Assembly (NCBI RefSeq): GCF_012931985.1
Contig: NZ_JAAFGM010000009.1
Span: forward strand, 1 to 64,000
Origin: Candidatus Roseilinea sp. NK_OTU-006
GTDB taxonomy: Bacteria > Chloroflexota > Anaerolineae > J036 > Brachytrichaceae
Direction of reading: 5' to 3'
Length of the DNA: 64,000 nucleotides
How positions within the stretch are numbered: position 1 is the stretch's first letter; every line of letters begins with the position of its first letter. Under the pieces are notes generated by a model. It searched no databases. It was not told the DNA's origin and saw only the letters and a program-made list of their open reading frames with translations. Both the position numbers and the translations under genes were made by a program. This document shows positions 45,292-54,534 of this stretch, in pieces.

Positions 45292-46476
45292 ATGATCGTC
45301 ATAGACGCATCGCCTGCCGTGCATCACAAAGCCGGATTGGGCCGCTATGCCGAAGAGTTGATCGCGGCGCTGGCGCTGCCGCCGGGCATCAAGCAGCCGA
45401 GCGACGAATACGTTGCCTTCTATCACGACGCGCGCAACGCCGCGCCAAGCAAGTTGATCCAGTCCCTCACTTGCATCGCCACGCCACAGCGGCCATACCC
45501 GTGGCGACTGCGCGCATTGATTGCGCAAATGTTCAACCTCTCACAGGACAACCTGTTTGCGCGGACGATCGCCAACACGCGCGAGCGATTGCCGCCGCCG
45601 GCGCTCTTCCATGCCACCGAACACCTGCTGCCGCGCTTCAAGCGCATCAAGACCGTCTTCACGCTGCACGACCTGATCTTCAAGTTCTTCCCCCATTACC
45701 ACCTGCCGCGCAACCGGATATTTCTCACCCTGGCCATGCCGCTGTTCCTCAAGCGGGCCGACGCGATCATCTGCGTCAGCGAGCACACCCGGCGCGACGC
45801 GATGCAGGTCTACGGCGCGCCGGAGGAGAAGATGCACGTGATCTACGAGGGGGTGCATCCGCGCTTCCGGCGCGTGACAGATGCGAAGACATTGCAAGCG
45901 GTCAGGGAGCGGTATCGCCTGGGGGACAAGTTCATCCTGGCCGTCGGCACGGTCGAGCCGCGCAAGAACCTGGTCACGCTGTTCGAGGCCTTCAAGGCGC
46001 TGCGCGAGCAGGACGACGGCCTGGCCGAGGAGGTGATCGTGGTGGGCAAGCAGGGCTGGCTGCACGAGTCCACCTACCGCGCCGTGCACTCGCTGGGGCT
46101 GACCGGCCGGGTGCGCTTCTTGACCACCGTCGAGGACGATGACTTAGTTGCGATCTACTCGCTGGCGCGGGTGATGGCCTTCCCTTCGGTTTACGAAGGC
46201 TTCGGCTTCCCGCCGTTGGAGGCGATGGCCTGCGGCGCGCCCGTCGTCTCGTCGAACGCCGCTTCGCTGCCGGAGATTTGCGGCGATGCTGCGGTGCTCA
46301 TCCCACCGCTGGATGTCGCCGAGTGGGCACGCGCGCTGCAGCACATCTTGACCGACGAAGCGTTGCGCCGCGATTTGCAAGCGCGCGGGCCGAAGCAAGC
46401 CGCGAAGTTCACCTGGGCCGTGACGGCGCAGGCGACGCAGGCTGTGTATCAATCGCTGCTGAGGCCAACGGCATGA
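45292..46476 (+). CDS. GT4-family glycosyltransferase
   Basis: A 394-residue GT-B glycosyltransferase of the mannosyltransferase-like group. The N-terminus MIVIDASPAVHHKAGLGRYAEEL contains the Gly-rich acceptor loop. The nucleotide-sugar site has FILAVGTVEPRKNLVTLFEAF, FLTTVEDDDLVAIYSLA, and the EX7E motif in VYEGFGFPPLEAMACGAPVVSSN. It probably adds a sugar to a lipid or polysaccharide precursor. No partner genes are adjacent, so the pathway is not clear. Confidence 0.9.
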   Translation: MIVIDASPAVHHKAGLGRYAEELIAALALPPGIKQPSDEYVAFYHDARNAAPSKLIQSLTCIATPQRPYPWRLRALIAQMFNLSQDNLFARTIANTRERLPPPALFHATEHLLPRFKRIKTVFTLHDLIFKFFPHYHLPRNRIFLTLAMPLFLKRADAIICVSEHTRRDAMQVYGAPEEKMHVIYEGVHPRFRRVTDAKTLQAVRERYRLGDKFILAVGTVEPRKNLVTLFEAFKALREQDDGLAEEVIVVGKQGWLHESTYRAVHSLGLTGRVRFLTTVEDDDLVAIYSLARVMAFPSVYEGFGFPPLEAMACGAPVVSSNAASLPEICGDAAVLIPPLDVAEWARALQHILTDEALRRDLQARGPKQAAKFTWAVTAQATQAVYQSLLRPTA

Positions 46477-46702
46477 CGCGCATCGAGGCCAGCCACGCGC
46501 GCCTTAGCCCCCTGGGGCGCGACAACACAAGCGCCTGATCGCCTCCCCACGGCGCCGACTGCGCAATTGGGATGAACACGCGGTTTGACATGGCGATGAT
46601 GGAGTCGGTCAGGTCGCTGAACTGCCCTGGCGGCTGTCGGCGCAGCCAGGCGCTTTGCAGTAGAATCGCGCGCAAGCAACTCTAGCAGGTAGGAGAATAA
46701 AC

Positions 46703-49700
46703 GTGCCCCCTTCAAGCCGAACTTGTCGTTCTCTCCATCGGCTGCGTAGCGCACTCATTGCGTTGGTGCTCGCGACCCCCCTTACAACGCCGAGCGCGTC
46801 CGCCAAGTCGGCAGCGCCGGACGCGACTTCCGCTGCGCTTCAACGCGGCGTGATCGCGCAGACTATCGGCCAGCCTGAACGCTCGAGGCCGCCGGCGCAA
46901 CGCACGGCAGCATCGGTCGAGGCAGACGCACAAAGCCTCACGCTGCCGGATGCCGGAGCGCCGGCCGAGCGCGGCCCTATCTCGGCCAGCGGACAGCCGG
47001 CGCGCCCCAGCACCGGCGAATTTGTCGTGCAACTCGCCGCCCCGCCCCTGGCGGTGTATGCGGTTACCCCGCTTGGCCCGCGTGGGCTCAAGCCGAATGC
47101 GGACGAGCGCGCCAACTACGCGCGCCAGTTGCGCAGCGCCCAGCTCGCCTTCATGCGCGAGGCATCTAAGCTCGGCGCCGTTGAGCTGGCGCGCCTCAGC
47201 CGTGCGCTCAACGCCGTGGTGGTCAAGATTGACCCAGCCCAGGCGCGCGAGCTGGCGAAGCTGCCGGGTGTGAAATCCGTGCGGCCGGTGCGCAACTACG
47301 AACTCGACCTCAGTGAGACCGTGCCGTATATCGGCGCCGGCTTTGTGCACAACACGCTTAACGTCACCGGCACCGGTGTGACCATCGCCGTGCTCGACAG
47401 CGGCATTGACTACACCCATGCCAATCTGGGCGGCCCCGGCACAGCAGCAGCTTACACAAACGCCTGGGGCACGAGCATCACTGACACGCGCAACACTACA
47501 GTCACGGCTCAAACCGGCTTCCCGACCGAGAAGGTGATCGGCGGCTACGACTTCGTCGGCGAACTATGGCCGACCTACGCCACGGCGCTGGCGCCAGACC
47601 CCAACCCTATTGACTATGGGGGGCACGGCACACACGTGGCCGACATCATCGCCGGCCAAAACATCAGCGACACCCATCGCGGCGTAGCGCCCGGCGCCAA
47701 GCTGTATGCCGTCAAGGTGTGCAGCGCTGTGGCCTCGTCTTGCAACGGCATCGCCCTGTTGCAGGGCATGGACTTCGCGCTGGACCCCGATGGCAATCCC
47801 AGCACCGACGATGCGGTTGACATCATCAACATGTCCCTGGGCGCATCCTATGGCCAGAAGGAGGATGACCTGAGCGAGGCGGCCGCCAACGCCACGCGCG
47901 CCGGGGTAGTTGTGGTTGCCTCCGCCGGCAACAGCGCTGACCGCCCTTACATCGTCGGCTCGCCGTCCTCTACGCCAGAGGTGATCGCGGTGGCCCAGAC
48001 GCAGGTGCCCAGCGCGCGGACCTTCCCGCTGGTGATCAACTCGCCGATCACCATCGCCGGCTCATACTCAAACACGGCGACGGTGAGCTGGGCGCCCATT
48101 GTCAACGGCTTCACCGGCGATGTGGCCTACGTCGGTCGCGGCTGCCCGGCGGGCAGTTGGGGGCCGGCCGATCCCTATCTGGACAATCCGGCCGGCAAGG
48201 TCGCGTTGATTGATCGCGGCCTGTGCGCCGTCAGCCTGAAGGTGGATCGCGCAGTGATCTCCGGCGCCATCGGCGTGTTGATAGCGAACAGTGTCTCCGG
48301 CGACCCGCCCACCTTCTCGTTTGGCGGCGGCAGCAACATGACCGAGACGCTCATCATCCGCAAGAACGAGGGCGATTTGATGAAAAGCCAGTTGCCCACC
48401 ACGACCGTCAACGTGACCGTCTCGCCGTTGATCAGCATTCCGCTCGTCGGCAGCATGGTGGCCTCGTCCTCGCGCGGGCCAAACTATAGTTTCAGCGGGA
48501 TCAAGCCTGACATCGGCGCGCCGGGCGCTTCGGTCTCGGCGGTCGCCGGCAGCGGTACCGGCACGGAGGCGTTCGGCGGCACATCGGGTGCCGCGCCGAT
48601 GGTGGCCGGCGCTGCCGCGCTGTTGCTTTCGGCCGAGCCTGGCTTGACGCCTGCAGAAGTGAAAGCGCGGCTGATGAACAACGCCGAGCGCGAGGTTTAC
48701 ATTAATCCTGTCTCTCAGCCCGGCTTGCTGGCCGAGATCACGCGCATCGGCGGCGGCGAAGTGCGCGCCGATCGCGCCCTAAGCAGCACCACGGCGCTCT
48801 GGGCCGCCAATCCGCAAATCCTCAGCAGCGAGCGCTACACCGACGGCGTCAGCCTATCGCTGGGCTATCACCGCTTACTGACCGGCACATACACCTTCAG
48901 CCGCACCGTGCTCGTGCGGAATTACAGCAGCGTTGACCGCGAGTATGTCATCACGCCTACATTCCGCTACCTGAGCGACACACTGAGCGGCGCCATCACT
49001 CCTTCCGTCCAGCCAACTATCAGTGTGTCGGCCAATAGCAGCGCCACCTTCGATATCACCTGGACGGTGAACGCCGGAGCGCTGCCGATCTGGAACTTCC
49101 CACCTAGCGGCCTGGGCGACGGTGCGCTGCTGCGCAACGTTGAATTTGACGGCTACGTGCTGGTCGGCGATGTGACCGACACCGTGAGCCTGCCCTGGCA
49201 TATTCTGCCGCACCGCGCTGCCGGCGTCGTGACGCCGACCATCACCTCGGCCATAGTGACAACGACAGCGGATATCGTTGCGACGCTGGCAAATCCCCAA
49301 GGCGCGCGCAGCGGCCGCGTCAATCCCTTCATCCTCACCGACATCAACCCCAAGGACTATCCGGATAGCGCATTGCCCGGCCGCGGCGACAACCAAGCAG
49401 TCATAGACCTGCGTTATATCGGCGTGCGCGCCGTAAGCATCGGCAGTGGGCAATTTGGCGTGCAGTTCGCCATCAACACGTGGCAGCCGCGCGCGCACCC
49501 CAACTACCCCGCCGAGTTCGATATCTACATTGACGCCGACCTCGACGGCGAGGATGATTACGTGATCTTCAACGCGGAGCAGAACGGCTTCGGGGCAACC
49601 GGCCTGAACCTCACCTACGTTGGCCCGTTGCCGAGCGGCCCATTCCAAGGCTTCTTCTACACCGACGCCGACTTCAACTCCGGCAACGTGATCATGACCA

Positions 49701-51481
49701 TCCCGGCCAGCGCGATCGGGCTAAATGCCGCCAACCCGAGCGCGTGGACGCCTTTCGACTTCTACGTGCTCGCCTTCGACAACTACTTCACCGGCGACCT
49801 GACTGACTTTTCCACGAGCGTTATGCGGGTGAACCCGGCCTTCCCGCGCGCGACATCAACCGGTCTTGCCCCCAATCCGGTGCCAATAGGCAGCAGCAGC
49901 ACGCTGACCATCACGCCACTCCCCTTCAATGATCTCGATTCGCCGTCGCAGCTCGGCATTCTGTTGCTGTACCGCGACGCGCAATGGGGGCGCGAGGCCG
50001 ACGTCATCACGCTTGGACTACCCAGCATCATAATTACGAAGACGGTCGGCACGACGCCGGGCGTGTGCGCCACCACGTCGGCAATCACCGTCACCTATGG
50101 CACGACGGTGTATTACTGCTACACCGTGCAAAACACCGGCAACATCACCTTGACCGATCACTATCTGACAGACGACGTGCTGGGCACAATCCTGGCCTCG
50201 TTCACCTACACGCTCACACCCGGCGCAAGCATCAACACCGTCGCGGCGGGCCTCACCATCAGCCAAGTGGCCACCCAAACAGTAGTGAATACTGCCGAAT
50301 GGACTGCCTACGCAGACGCAGACCCGGGCACGGATTACCCCGCCTTTAGTGCCAGCCTGGCGCGGGTGAACGTCTCCTCGCCGTCCATTCTGATCACGAA
50401 GACGGTCGGCACGACGCCGGGCGTGTGCGCCACCACGTCGGCAATCACCGTCACCTATGGCACCCCGGTGTACTACTGCTACAGCATCCAAAACACCGGC
50501 GACCTCACGTTCACCCATCACACACTGACCGACACGGTGCTCGGGGTGATCTTGAACAGTTTCACCTACACGCTCACACCCGGCGCAAGCATCAACACCG
50601 TCGCGGCGGGCCTCACCATCAGCCAAGTGGCCACCCAGACCGTCACCAACCTGGCTTTCTGGACGGCCTCCAGCGTTTTCACCGCAACTGCTAATGCACC
50701 GGCGACGGTGAACGTACTGCCCACGCCGGTGCAGCTTACGCTGAGCGTGTCGCCGACGACACTGCCGGCCGACGGCAGCGCCAGCGCCCAAGTCGTCGCA
50801 CGGGTGTTCGACCAATACGGCGCGCCGTTCAGCGGCCTCGGCGTGACGCTGCTGGCCAGCGCCGGCACGCTGGGCAGCAACAGCGGCACGACCGACGCCA
50901 GCGGCGGCGTGACCACCACACTCACGGCACCGCTCACCGCAGGCAACGGCACGGTATTTGCGCTGGCCGGCCCGCTGTCCACGTCTCGGCTCGTGACGTT
51001 TACGCAAAATGTCACCACCACCGGCCTGAACCTCAGCGCGTTCGTCCACTCCTCTAACGTGGTGAGCGCCAACGGCCTGATCACCTACACGTTCACTGTC
51101 TCGAACGCCGGGCCAGGCAACGCCACGGGGATTTTGCTCGTGCTGCCGATTCCGGCTAACAGCGCATATGTGGGTGGCAGCGCCATCGGCGGCACGCCGC
51201 TCGCCACGCCCTTCTCCGCTTTGTCGCCAAGCAGCGCGCCCAGATTTGGGCCCGTCGCGGTTGACGCTGCCGAGGCCAACACCATCGTCTGGAACGGCAA
51301 CTTGACGGCCGGCACATCGCACACCGTGCAATACACGGTCAAGCCCACCATCATCAGCGGCGTGATCACTGCGACGGCGTCGCTCTTCCTAGGCGACGAG
51401 GCGGTGAACCCCGGCGGCTATGCGCTTACAACAGAAGTCGTGCCGGTGGGCCTCGTCTATCTGCCTATCGTACGACGCTGA
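46703..51481 (+). CDS. Large secreted S8 subtilisin-like protease with C-terminal repeats
   Basis: A 1592-residue protein starting at GTG 46703, with TAGGAG before it. A signal peptide covers about residues 12-34. An inhibitor-like prodomain (EFVVQLAAPPLAVY) precedes the peptidase. The catalytic triad is Asp232 in AVLDSGIDYTH, His308 in GGHGTHVADI and Ser628 in GTSGAAPMVAG. A PA domain (GKVALIDRGLCAVSLKVDRAV) is inserted between His and Ser. Downstream are an Fn-like region, two DUF11-like repeats (about 1109-1345), an invasin-type Ig domain (about 1346-1435) and a last DUF11-like domain. It ends VGLVYLPIVRR. It is extracellular and probably degrades peptides for uptake. Confidence 0.92.
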   Translation: MPPSSRTCRSLHRLRSALIALVLATPLTTPSASAKSAAPDATSAALQRGVIAQTIGQPERSRPPAQRTAASVEADAQSLTLPDAGAPAERGPISASGQPARPSTGEFVVQLAAPPLAVYAVTPLGPRGLKPNADERANYARQLRSAQLAFMREASKLGAVELARLSRALNAVVVKIDPAQARELAKLPGVKSVRPVRNYELDLSETVPYIGAGFVHNTLNVTGTGVTIAVLDSGIDYTHANLGGPGTAAAYTNAWGTSITDTRNTTVTAQTGFPTEKVIGGYDFVGELWPTYATALAPDPNPIDYGGHGTHVADIIAGQNISDTHRGVAPGAKLYAVKVCSAVASSCNGIALLQGMDFALDPDGNPSTDDAVDIINMSLGASYGQKEDDLSEAAANATRAGVVVVASAGNSADRPYIVGSPSSTPEVIAVAQTQVPSARTFPLVINSPITIAGSYSNTATVSWAPIVNGFTGDVAYVGRGCPAGSWGPADPYLDNPAGKVALIDRGLCAVSLKVDRAVISGAIGVLIANSVSGDPPTFSFGGGSNMTETLIIRKNEGDLMKSQLPTTTVNVTVSPLISIPLVGSMVASSSRGPNYSFSGIKPDIGAPGASVSAVAGSGTGTEAFGGTSGAAPMVAGAAALLLSAEPGLTPAEVKARLMNNAEREVYINPVSQPGLLAEITRIGGGEVRADRALSSTTALWAANPQILSSERYTDGVSLSLGYHRLLTGTYTFSRTVLVRNYSSVDREYVITPTFRYLSDTLSGAITPSVQPTISVSANSSATFDITWTVNAGALPIWNFPPSGLGDGALLRNVEFDGYVLVGDVTDTVSLPWHILPHRAAGVVTPTITSAIVTTTADIVATLANPQGARSGRVNPFILTDINPKDYPDSALPGRGDNQAVIDLRYIGVRAVSIGSGQFGVQFAINTWQPRAHPNYPAEFDIYIDADLDGEDDYVIFNAEQNGFGATGLNLTYVGPLPSGPFQGFFYTDADFNSGNVIMTIPASAIGLNAANPSAWTPFDFYVLAFDNYFTGDLTDFSTSVMRVNPAFPRATSTGLAPNPVPIGSSSTLTITPLPFNDLDSPSQLGILLLYRDAQWGREADVITLGLPSIIITKTVGTTPGVCATTSAITVTYGTTVYYCYTVQNTGNITLTDHYLTDDVLGTILASFTYTLTPGASINTVAAGLTISQVATQTVVNTAEWTAYADADPGTDYPAFSASLARVNVSSPSILITKTVGTTPGVCATTSAITVTYGTPVYYCYSIQNTGDLTFTHHTLTDTVLGVILNSFTYTLTPGASINTVAAGLTISQVATQTVTNLAFWTASSVFTATANAPATVNVLPTPVQLTLSVSPTTLPADGSASAQVVARVFDQYGAPFSGLGVTLLASAGTLGSNSGTTDASGGVTTTLTAPLTAGNGTVFALAGPLSTSRLVTFTQNVTTTGLNLSAFVHSSNVVSANGLITYTFTVSNAGPGNATGILLVLPIPANSAYVGGSAIGGTPLATPFSALSPSSAPRFGPVAVDAAEANTIVWNGNLTAGTSHTVQYTVKPTIISGVITATASLFLGDEAVNPGGYALTTEVVPVGLVYLPIVRR
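50036..50637 (+). repeat. Two 360-base direct repeat units in the protease gene
   Basis: Units offset by exactly 360 bases encode two DUF11-like domains. 50036-50103 is identical to 50396-50463 (68 bases) and 50201-50277 is identical to 50561-50637 (77 bases). Between these blocks the units diverge, which suggests recent duplication or gene conversion limited to parts of the unit. Confidence 0.93.
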
Positions 51482-51519
51482 TCAGGCGCGAGCTACATCC
51501 ACTGTGTTCGTCTTCCCCG

Positions 51520-51557
51520 GCGAGGCGCTTCATCGGAGAAGCGCCTCGCTTTGTTTT
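51520..51557 (+). terminator. Rho-independent terminator after the protease gene
   Basis: A perfect 12-bp stem (GCGAGGCGCTTC at 51520-51531 with GAAGCGCCTCGC at 51538-51549), a 6-base loop, then TTTGTTTT. Confidence 0.9.
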
Positions 51558-51715
51558 CGGCATCGCCTGCAAGGTCGCGACGGAGAACGGCAACAAGCGG
51601 GGGAGTGCGTCGTTGGGAGAATGGCGTGGAGTCGCTTGCCAAGCTCATAAAACACCACGCTGCAGGACGCAGTGAGGCCGCCCGTTAAGCCGATCCGTCC
51701 GTGGCCGCTGCGCAA

Positions 51716-52100
51716 CTAGCACAGCTTGCGATATTCTGTGCCATATCCATCCCAGAAGCCCGGAGCGCGGAAGATCTCGGCAAGGGTGGTCTTGCCTTCC
51801 TCTACGCTGGCGGCTAATGTTGCCATCTTGAAGGTCGAGCCAGGCGGGTATTGGCCCTGTGTGACGCAATTGAGCAAGGTGCCGCTTTGAATGATCTGCT
51901 CGGCAAGTTGGGTGGATGAGAAGAGGGGGCGCTGGCCATAGCGAGCACAGCCGCGTCGTCGGCGCGCAGCACCACGACGGCCCCGCGCCGATTGCCCGAT
52001 AGGTCTTGCACGACGCGTCGGAGGGTCGGGGTAATGGTGAGGGTGATATGTTGGCCCGTGGCCACCGGTCGCTCGGCAATAACGTCACGCGATGCACGCG
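51716..52100 (-). pseudogene. Truncated, frameshifted penicillin-binding transpeptidase
   Basis: In the first frame the sequence reads VATGQHITLTITPTLRRVV and GAVVVLRADDAAVLAMASAP. A shift at the run of five C/G bases near 51924-51928 moves to a second frame. That frame reads LFSSTQLAEQIIQSGTLLN, then TQGQYPPGSTFKMATLAASV, with the catalytic SxxK (STFK), then GFWDGYGTEYRKLC and a stop at 51716-51718. This is the middle of a PBP2/FtsI-type transpeptidase domain; the N-terminal part and the later SxN and KTG motifs are missing. It cannot be active. A sequencing slip in the homopolymer could explain the shift, but not the truncation. Confidence 0.85.
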
Positions 52101-52693
52101 TGCCTACATTGGCAACGCCACGTGACGCAGTGCGGGATGGCGTGGTCGGGCAGATGGTCAAAGATCTGCGCTAGGGGGATGCCATGGGTGATACATCGCG
52201 CAGCAGCGATGGCTAGACCGTGTGAGACGATGATCACGTTTTCGTCCGGGTGGGCGTTTGCGATGTCGGTCAGCGCCTGACTCATGCGGGTGGCCAGCTC
52301 AAGCACAGTTTCTCCACATGGTGGTCGGGCGTGGGCCGGGTTTCGCCTGCGCTCGTCCAACATCTCTGGGTAGAGCCGTGCCACATCTTCGCCGAGCATC
52401 CCTTCCCAGGCGCCGAGGTTGACTTCGCGCAGGCGGGGGTCGCATCGCACGCCTAACCCCAACCGGGCGGCGAGGATGGCCGCCGTTTGATGGGCGCGGG
52501 CGAGGTCGCTGCTGTAAATGGCCCGGAAGGGGGTATGTGCGGCTTGCTGGGCAAGTGTTGTAGCCAAGGCGTGTGCCTGAGCGAGGCCGGTTGTGTTGAG
52601 TGGCGGCGCATGGGGCGTCTGGCCTTGCCAGCGTCCTTGCAGGTTCCAATCGGTTTGGCCGTGGCGGATGAGCCAGAGGTGTGCTGCGGTCAT
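52085..52693 (-). CDS. Histidine phosphatase, probable glucosyl-3-phosphoglycerate phosphatase
   Basis: A 202-residue phosphoglycerate-mutase-like phosphatase. LIRHGQTDWN (residues 8-17) carries the phosphorylated His and Arg. SSDLARAHQTA, REVNLGAWEG and VIIVSHGLAIAAARC give the second His and other phosphate ligands. Its start overlaps the stop of the Usp-GpgS gene by 4 bases (ATGA). In mycobacteria the enzyme GpgP (Rv2419c), a member of this family, removes the phosphate made by GpgS. The adjacency supports the same role; sequence alone would also allow CobC-like or general phosphatase roles. The C-terminus runs into the PBP remnant, so the last residues may not be original. Confidence 0.85.
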   Translation of the reverse strand: MTAAHLWLIRHGQTDWNLQGRWQGQTPHAPPLNTTGLAQAHALATTLAQQAAHTPFRAIYSSDLARAHQTAAILAARLGLGVRCDPRLREVNLGAWEGMLGEDVARLYPEMLDERRRNPAHARPPCGETVLELATRMSQALTDIANAHPDENVIIVSHGLAIAAARCITHGIPLAQIFDHLPDHAIPHCVTWRCQCRHACIA

Positions 52694-54534
52694 GGGGCTT
52701 CGGCGCGATAGCCCGTGTTGGAGGGGGAAGGTGTCTGGCCATCGCGGCGGGCTCGATATTCGGGAATCTCGATCATCGGTGGGCGTTCCAGTTCGGCGAT
52801 CTCTTCGATGTCAAGATAATATCCTCCTGGCCCATAGCGGATCAGCTTCATCGTTTTGTTGACGTCCGCGATGAAGGACCGCTCGTAGTGTCGTTCCAGC
52901 TTGCGCATGACTGTTTGGATGATGGCGAATGACATCTTGCTGAGCGCTTCAAGCGTCTGGTTGTGGTGGATGCGCTCGAGCAGGTCCACCTGGGCGATGG
53001 CGGACAGTCCGAACAACTCGTAAATCTCAATCAGCAGGCTGGTTTCTACGCCGTAGCCGGAGGTGAACGTGCATCGTTCAAGAGCGCTGCGTCGGCCGCC
53101 ATATTCGCCTGACAGGGGCTGGATCACCCCGGAGAGCTCGGGATAGAACAGATTGAGGAGCGGGCGGGCAGTCAGCTCAGTCACGCGTCCGCCGCCGCTG
53201 GCCTGGAGCTTGTCGCCCACGCGGAGCGGCCGACGGTAAAAGCCTTTGACGAATTGGATGTCGCGGTTGAGGAGCATCGGCCCGATGATGCCATACACAA
53301 AGCGTGGGTGGATGTTGGCGATGTCTGTGTCAATCCAGATGAGCAGGTCGCCGCGCGTGACGAACAGGCTCTTCCACAGCGCCTCCCCCTTGCCGGGGCG
53401 TGCGCCGTATGCCGGCAGCAGTTCCTGATGCACATAGACGGGGATGCCGGCTTGGTGAGCGATCTGACGCGTGCGATCGGTGGAGTTGGAGTCAATCAGC
53501 ACGATCTCATCCAGCAGCGGCGTGCGATCCACCAATGCCTGTTTGATGGTGTGGATGATGTGTCCGACCGTAGCTTCTTCGTTTAAGGCGGGCAGGGCGA
53601 GGCTGATGGTGACGCCCTGAGCCTGCTTCAGCTCCATCAGTTGGTCGAGGTCGGCAAATTCGTCGGCCTGGAAGGTGTTTTGGGCGAACCATTTATCCAC
53701 CAGCAACGAGATAGCCCCGGCGCCCACCCGCTCATCGGCAAACGACGCCGGCGTGGGACGGCGCGCCTTAACGACCAAAACCGCGGCTTGGGCGTGCGCT
53801 AACACCTGTTCGGCCACCGGGCCTAACCCTGGGCCGGCATGCGCAGCACGTGCGGACGCCCCGAGGATAATCAGGTCCGCCTGGGTTTGCTGGGCATGGT
53901 CCACGATGGTCTTGATGGTGTCGTCGGTGAGCGCTGCGTGAAGCTTGACTTCCGGCATGTGCTGAAGCACGCGTTCGAGGGCGCGGAAGGGGGCGTTGGC
54001 TTCGCTGCTCCCCCGCAGTTGGATGTGTAGCGCGTTCAGTTCGTTAGGGGAGAGATTGAGGCCAATGCGCAGGGCCAGCTCGGCGGAAGGACCGCCGCGC
54101 ACCGGCACCAACACATGCGCATGTGACCTCAGCGGCCCGCGCACCAGGCCGATGTCGCAGGGTGAGTGGTTGAGCACTGCATCGGCCGACACTCCGAGCC
54201 GGACCAGTTGCGTGGGGTAATCCAGCAGCATCAGGTCAGGCCCTTCAGACTGAATGACGCGCTGAAGCTCCGGCCAGGGATCGCGGCTCACGATCACCTG
54301 AGACCGGGCGCGCACTTGTTTGCCGCGGCCAAGTTGGCGCAGGCGTTTGCGCAATGCCTGGGCTTTACCGGCACCGGCGCTCAGGGCTTCTGTGTCGGGC
54401 AGATGGACGATGCCCACCAGCACCACTTCTGGGGCGAGTGCCTGGGCGAGGGCAAAGGCGGCGCTGTCGTCGCAGCCGTGAATCACCGGCACGAGGATGC
54501 GGCGGAGCGAGGCAAAGAGCGATTTTCTGTTCAT
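52690..54534 (-). CDS. gpgS: Two universal-stress domains fused to glucosyl-3-phosphoglycerate synthase
   Basis: A 614-residue fusion. Residues 10-135 and about 138-258 are two universal-stress-protein-like domains (RRILVPVIHGCDDSAAF; HVLVPVRGGPSAELALRIG, ending VLAHAQAAVLVVKA). Residues 280-590 are a GT81 GpgS. They contain ISLALPALNEEATVGHII, IVLIDSNSTDRT, the PGKGEALWKSL loop, the WIDTDIANIHPRFV metal motif, RVTELTARPLLN and IQPLSGEYGGRRSALE. These match mycobacterial GpgS closely by eye. The enzyme joins glucose from a nucleotide sugar to 3-phosphoglycerate. The Usp part could sense ATP or stress and regulate it; this is inferred. The gene overlaps both neighbours by 4 bases. Confidence 0.9.
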   Translation of the reverse strand: MNRKSLFASLRRILVPVIHGCDDSAAFALAQALAPEVVLVGIVHLPDTEALSAGAGKAQALRKRLRQLGRGKQVRARSQVIVSRDPWPELQRVIQSEGPDLMLLDYPTQLVRLGVSADAVLNHSPCDIGLVRGPLRSHAHVLVPVRGGPSAELALRIGLNLSPNELNALHIQLRGSSEANAPFRALERVLQHMPEVKLHAALTDDTIKTIVDHAQQTQADLIILGASARAAHAGPGLGPVAEQVLAHAQAAVLVVKARRPTPASFADERVGAGAISLLVDKWFAQNTFQADEFADLDQLMELKQAQGVTISLALPALNEEATVGHIIHTIKQALVDRTPLLDEIVLIDSNSTDRTRQIAHQAGIPVYVHQELLPAYGARPGKGEALWKSLFVTRGDLLIWIDTDIANIHPRFVYGIIGPMLLNRDIQFVKGFYRRPLRVGDKLQASGGGRVTELTARPLLNLFYPELSGVIQPLSGEYGGRRSALERCTFTSGYGVETSLLIEIYELFGLSAIAQVDLLERIHHNQTLEALSKMSFAIIQTVMRKLERHYERSFIADVNKTMKLIRYGPGGYYLDIEEIAELERPPMIEIPEYRARRDGQTPSPSNTGYRAEAP

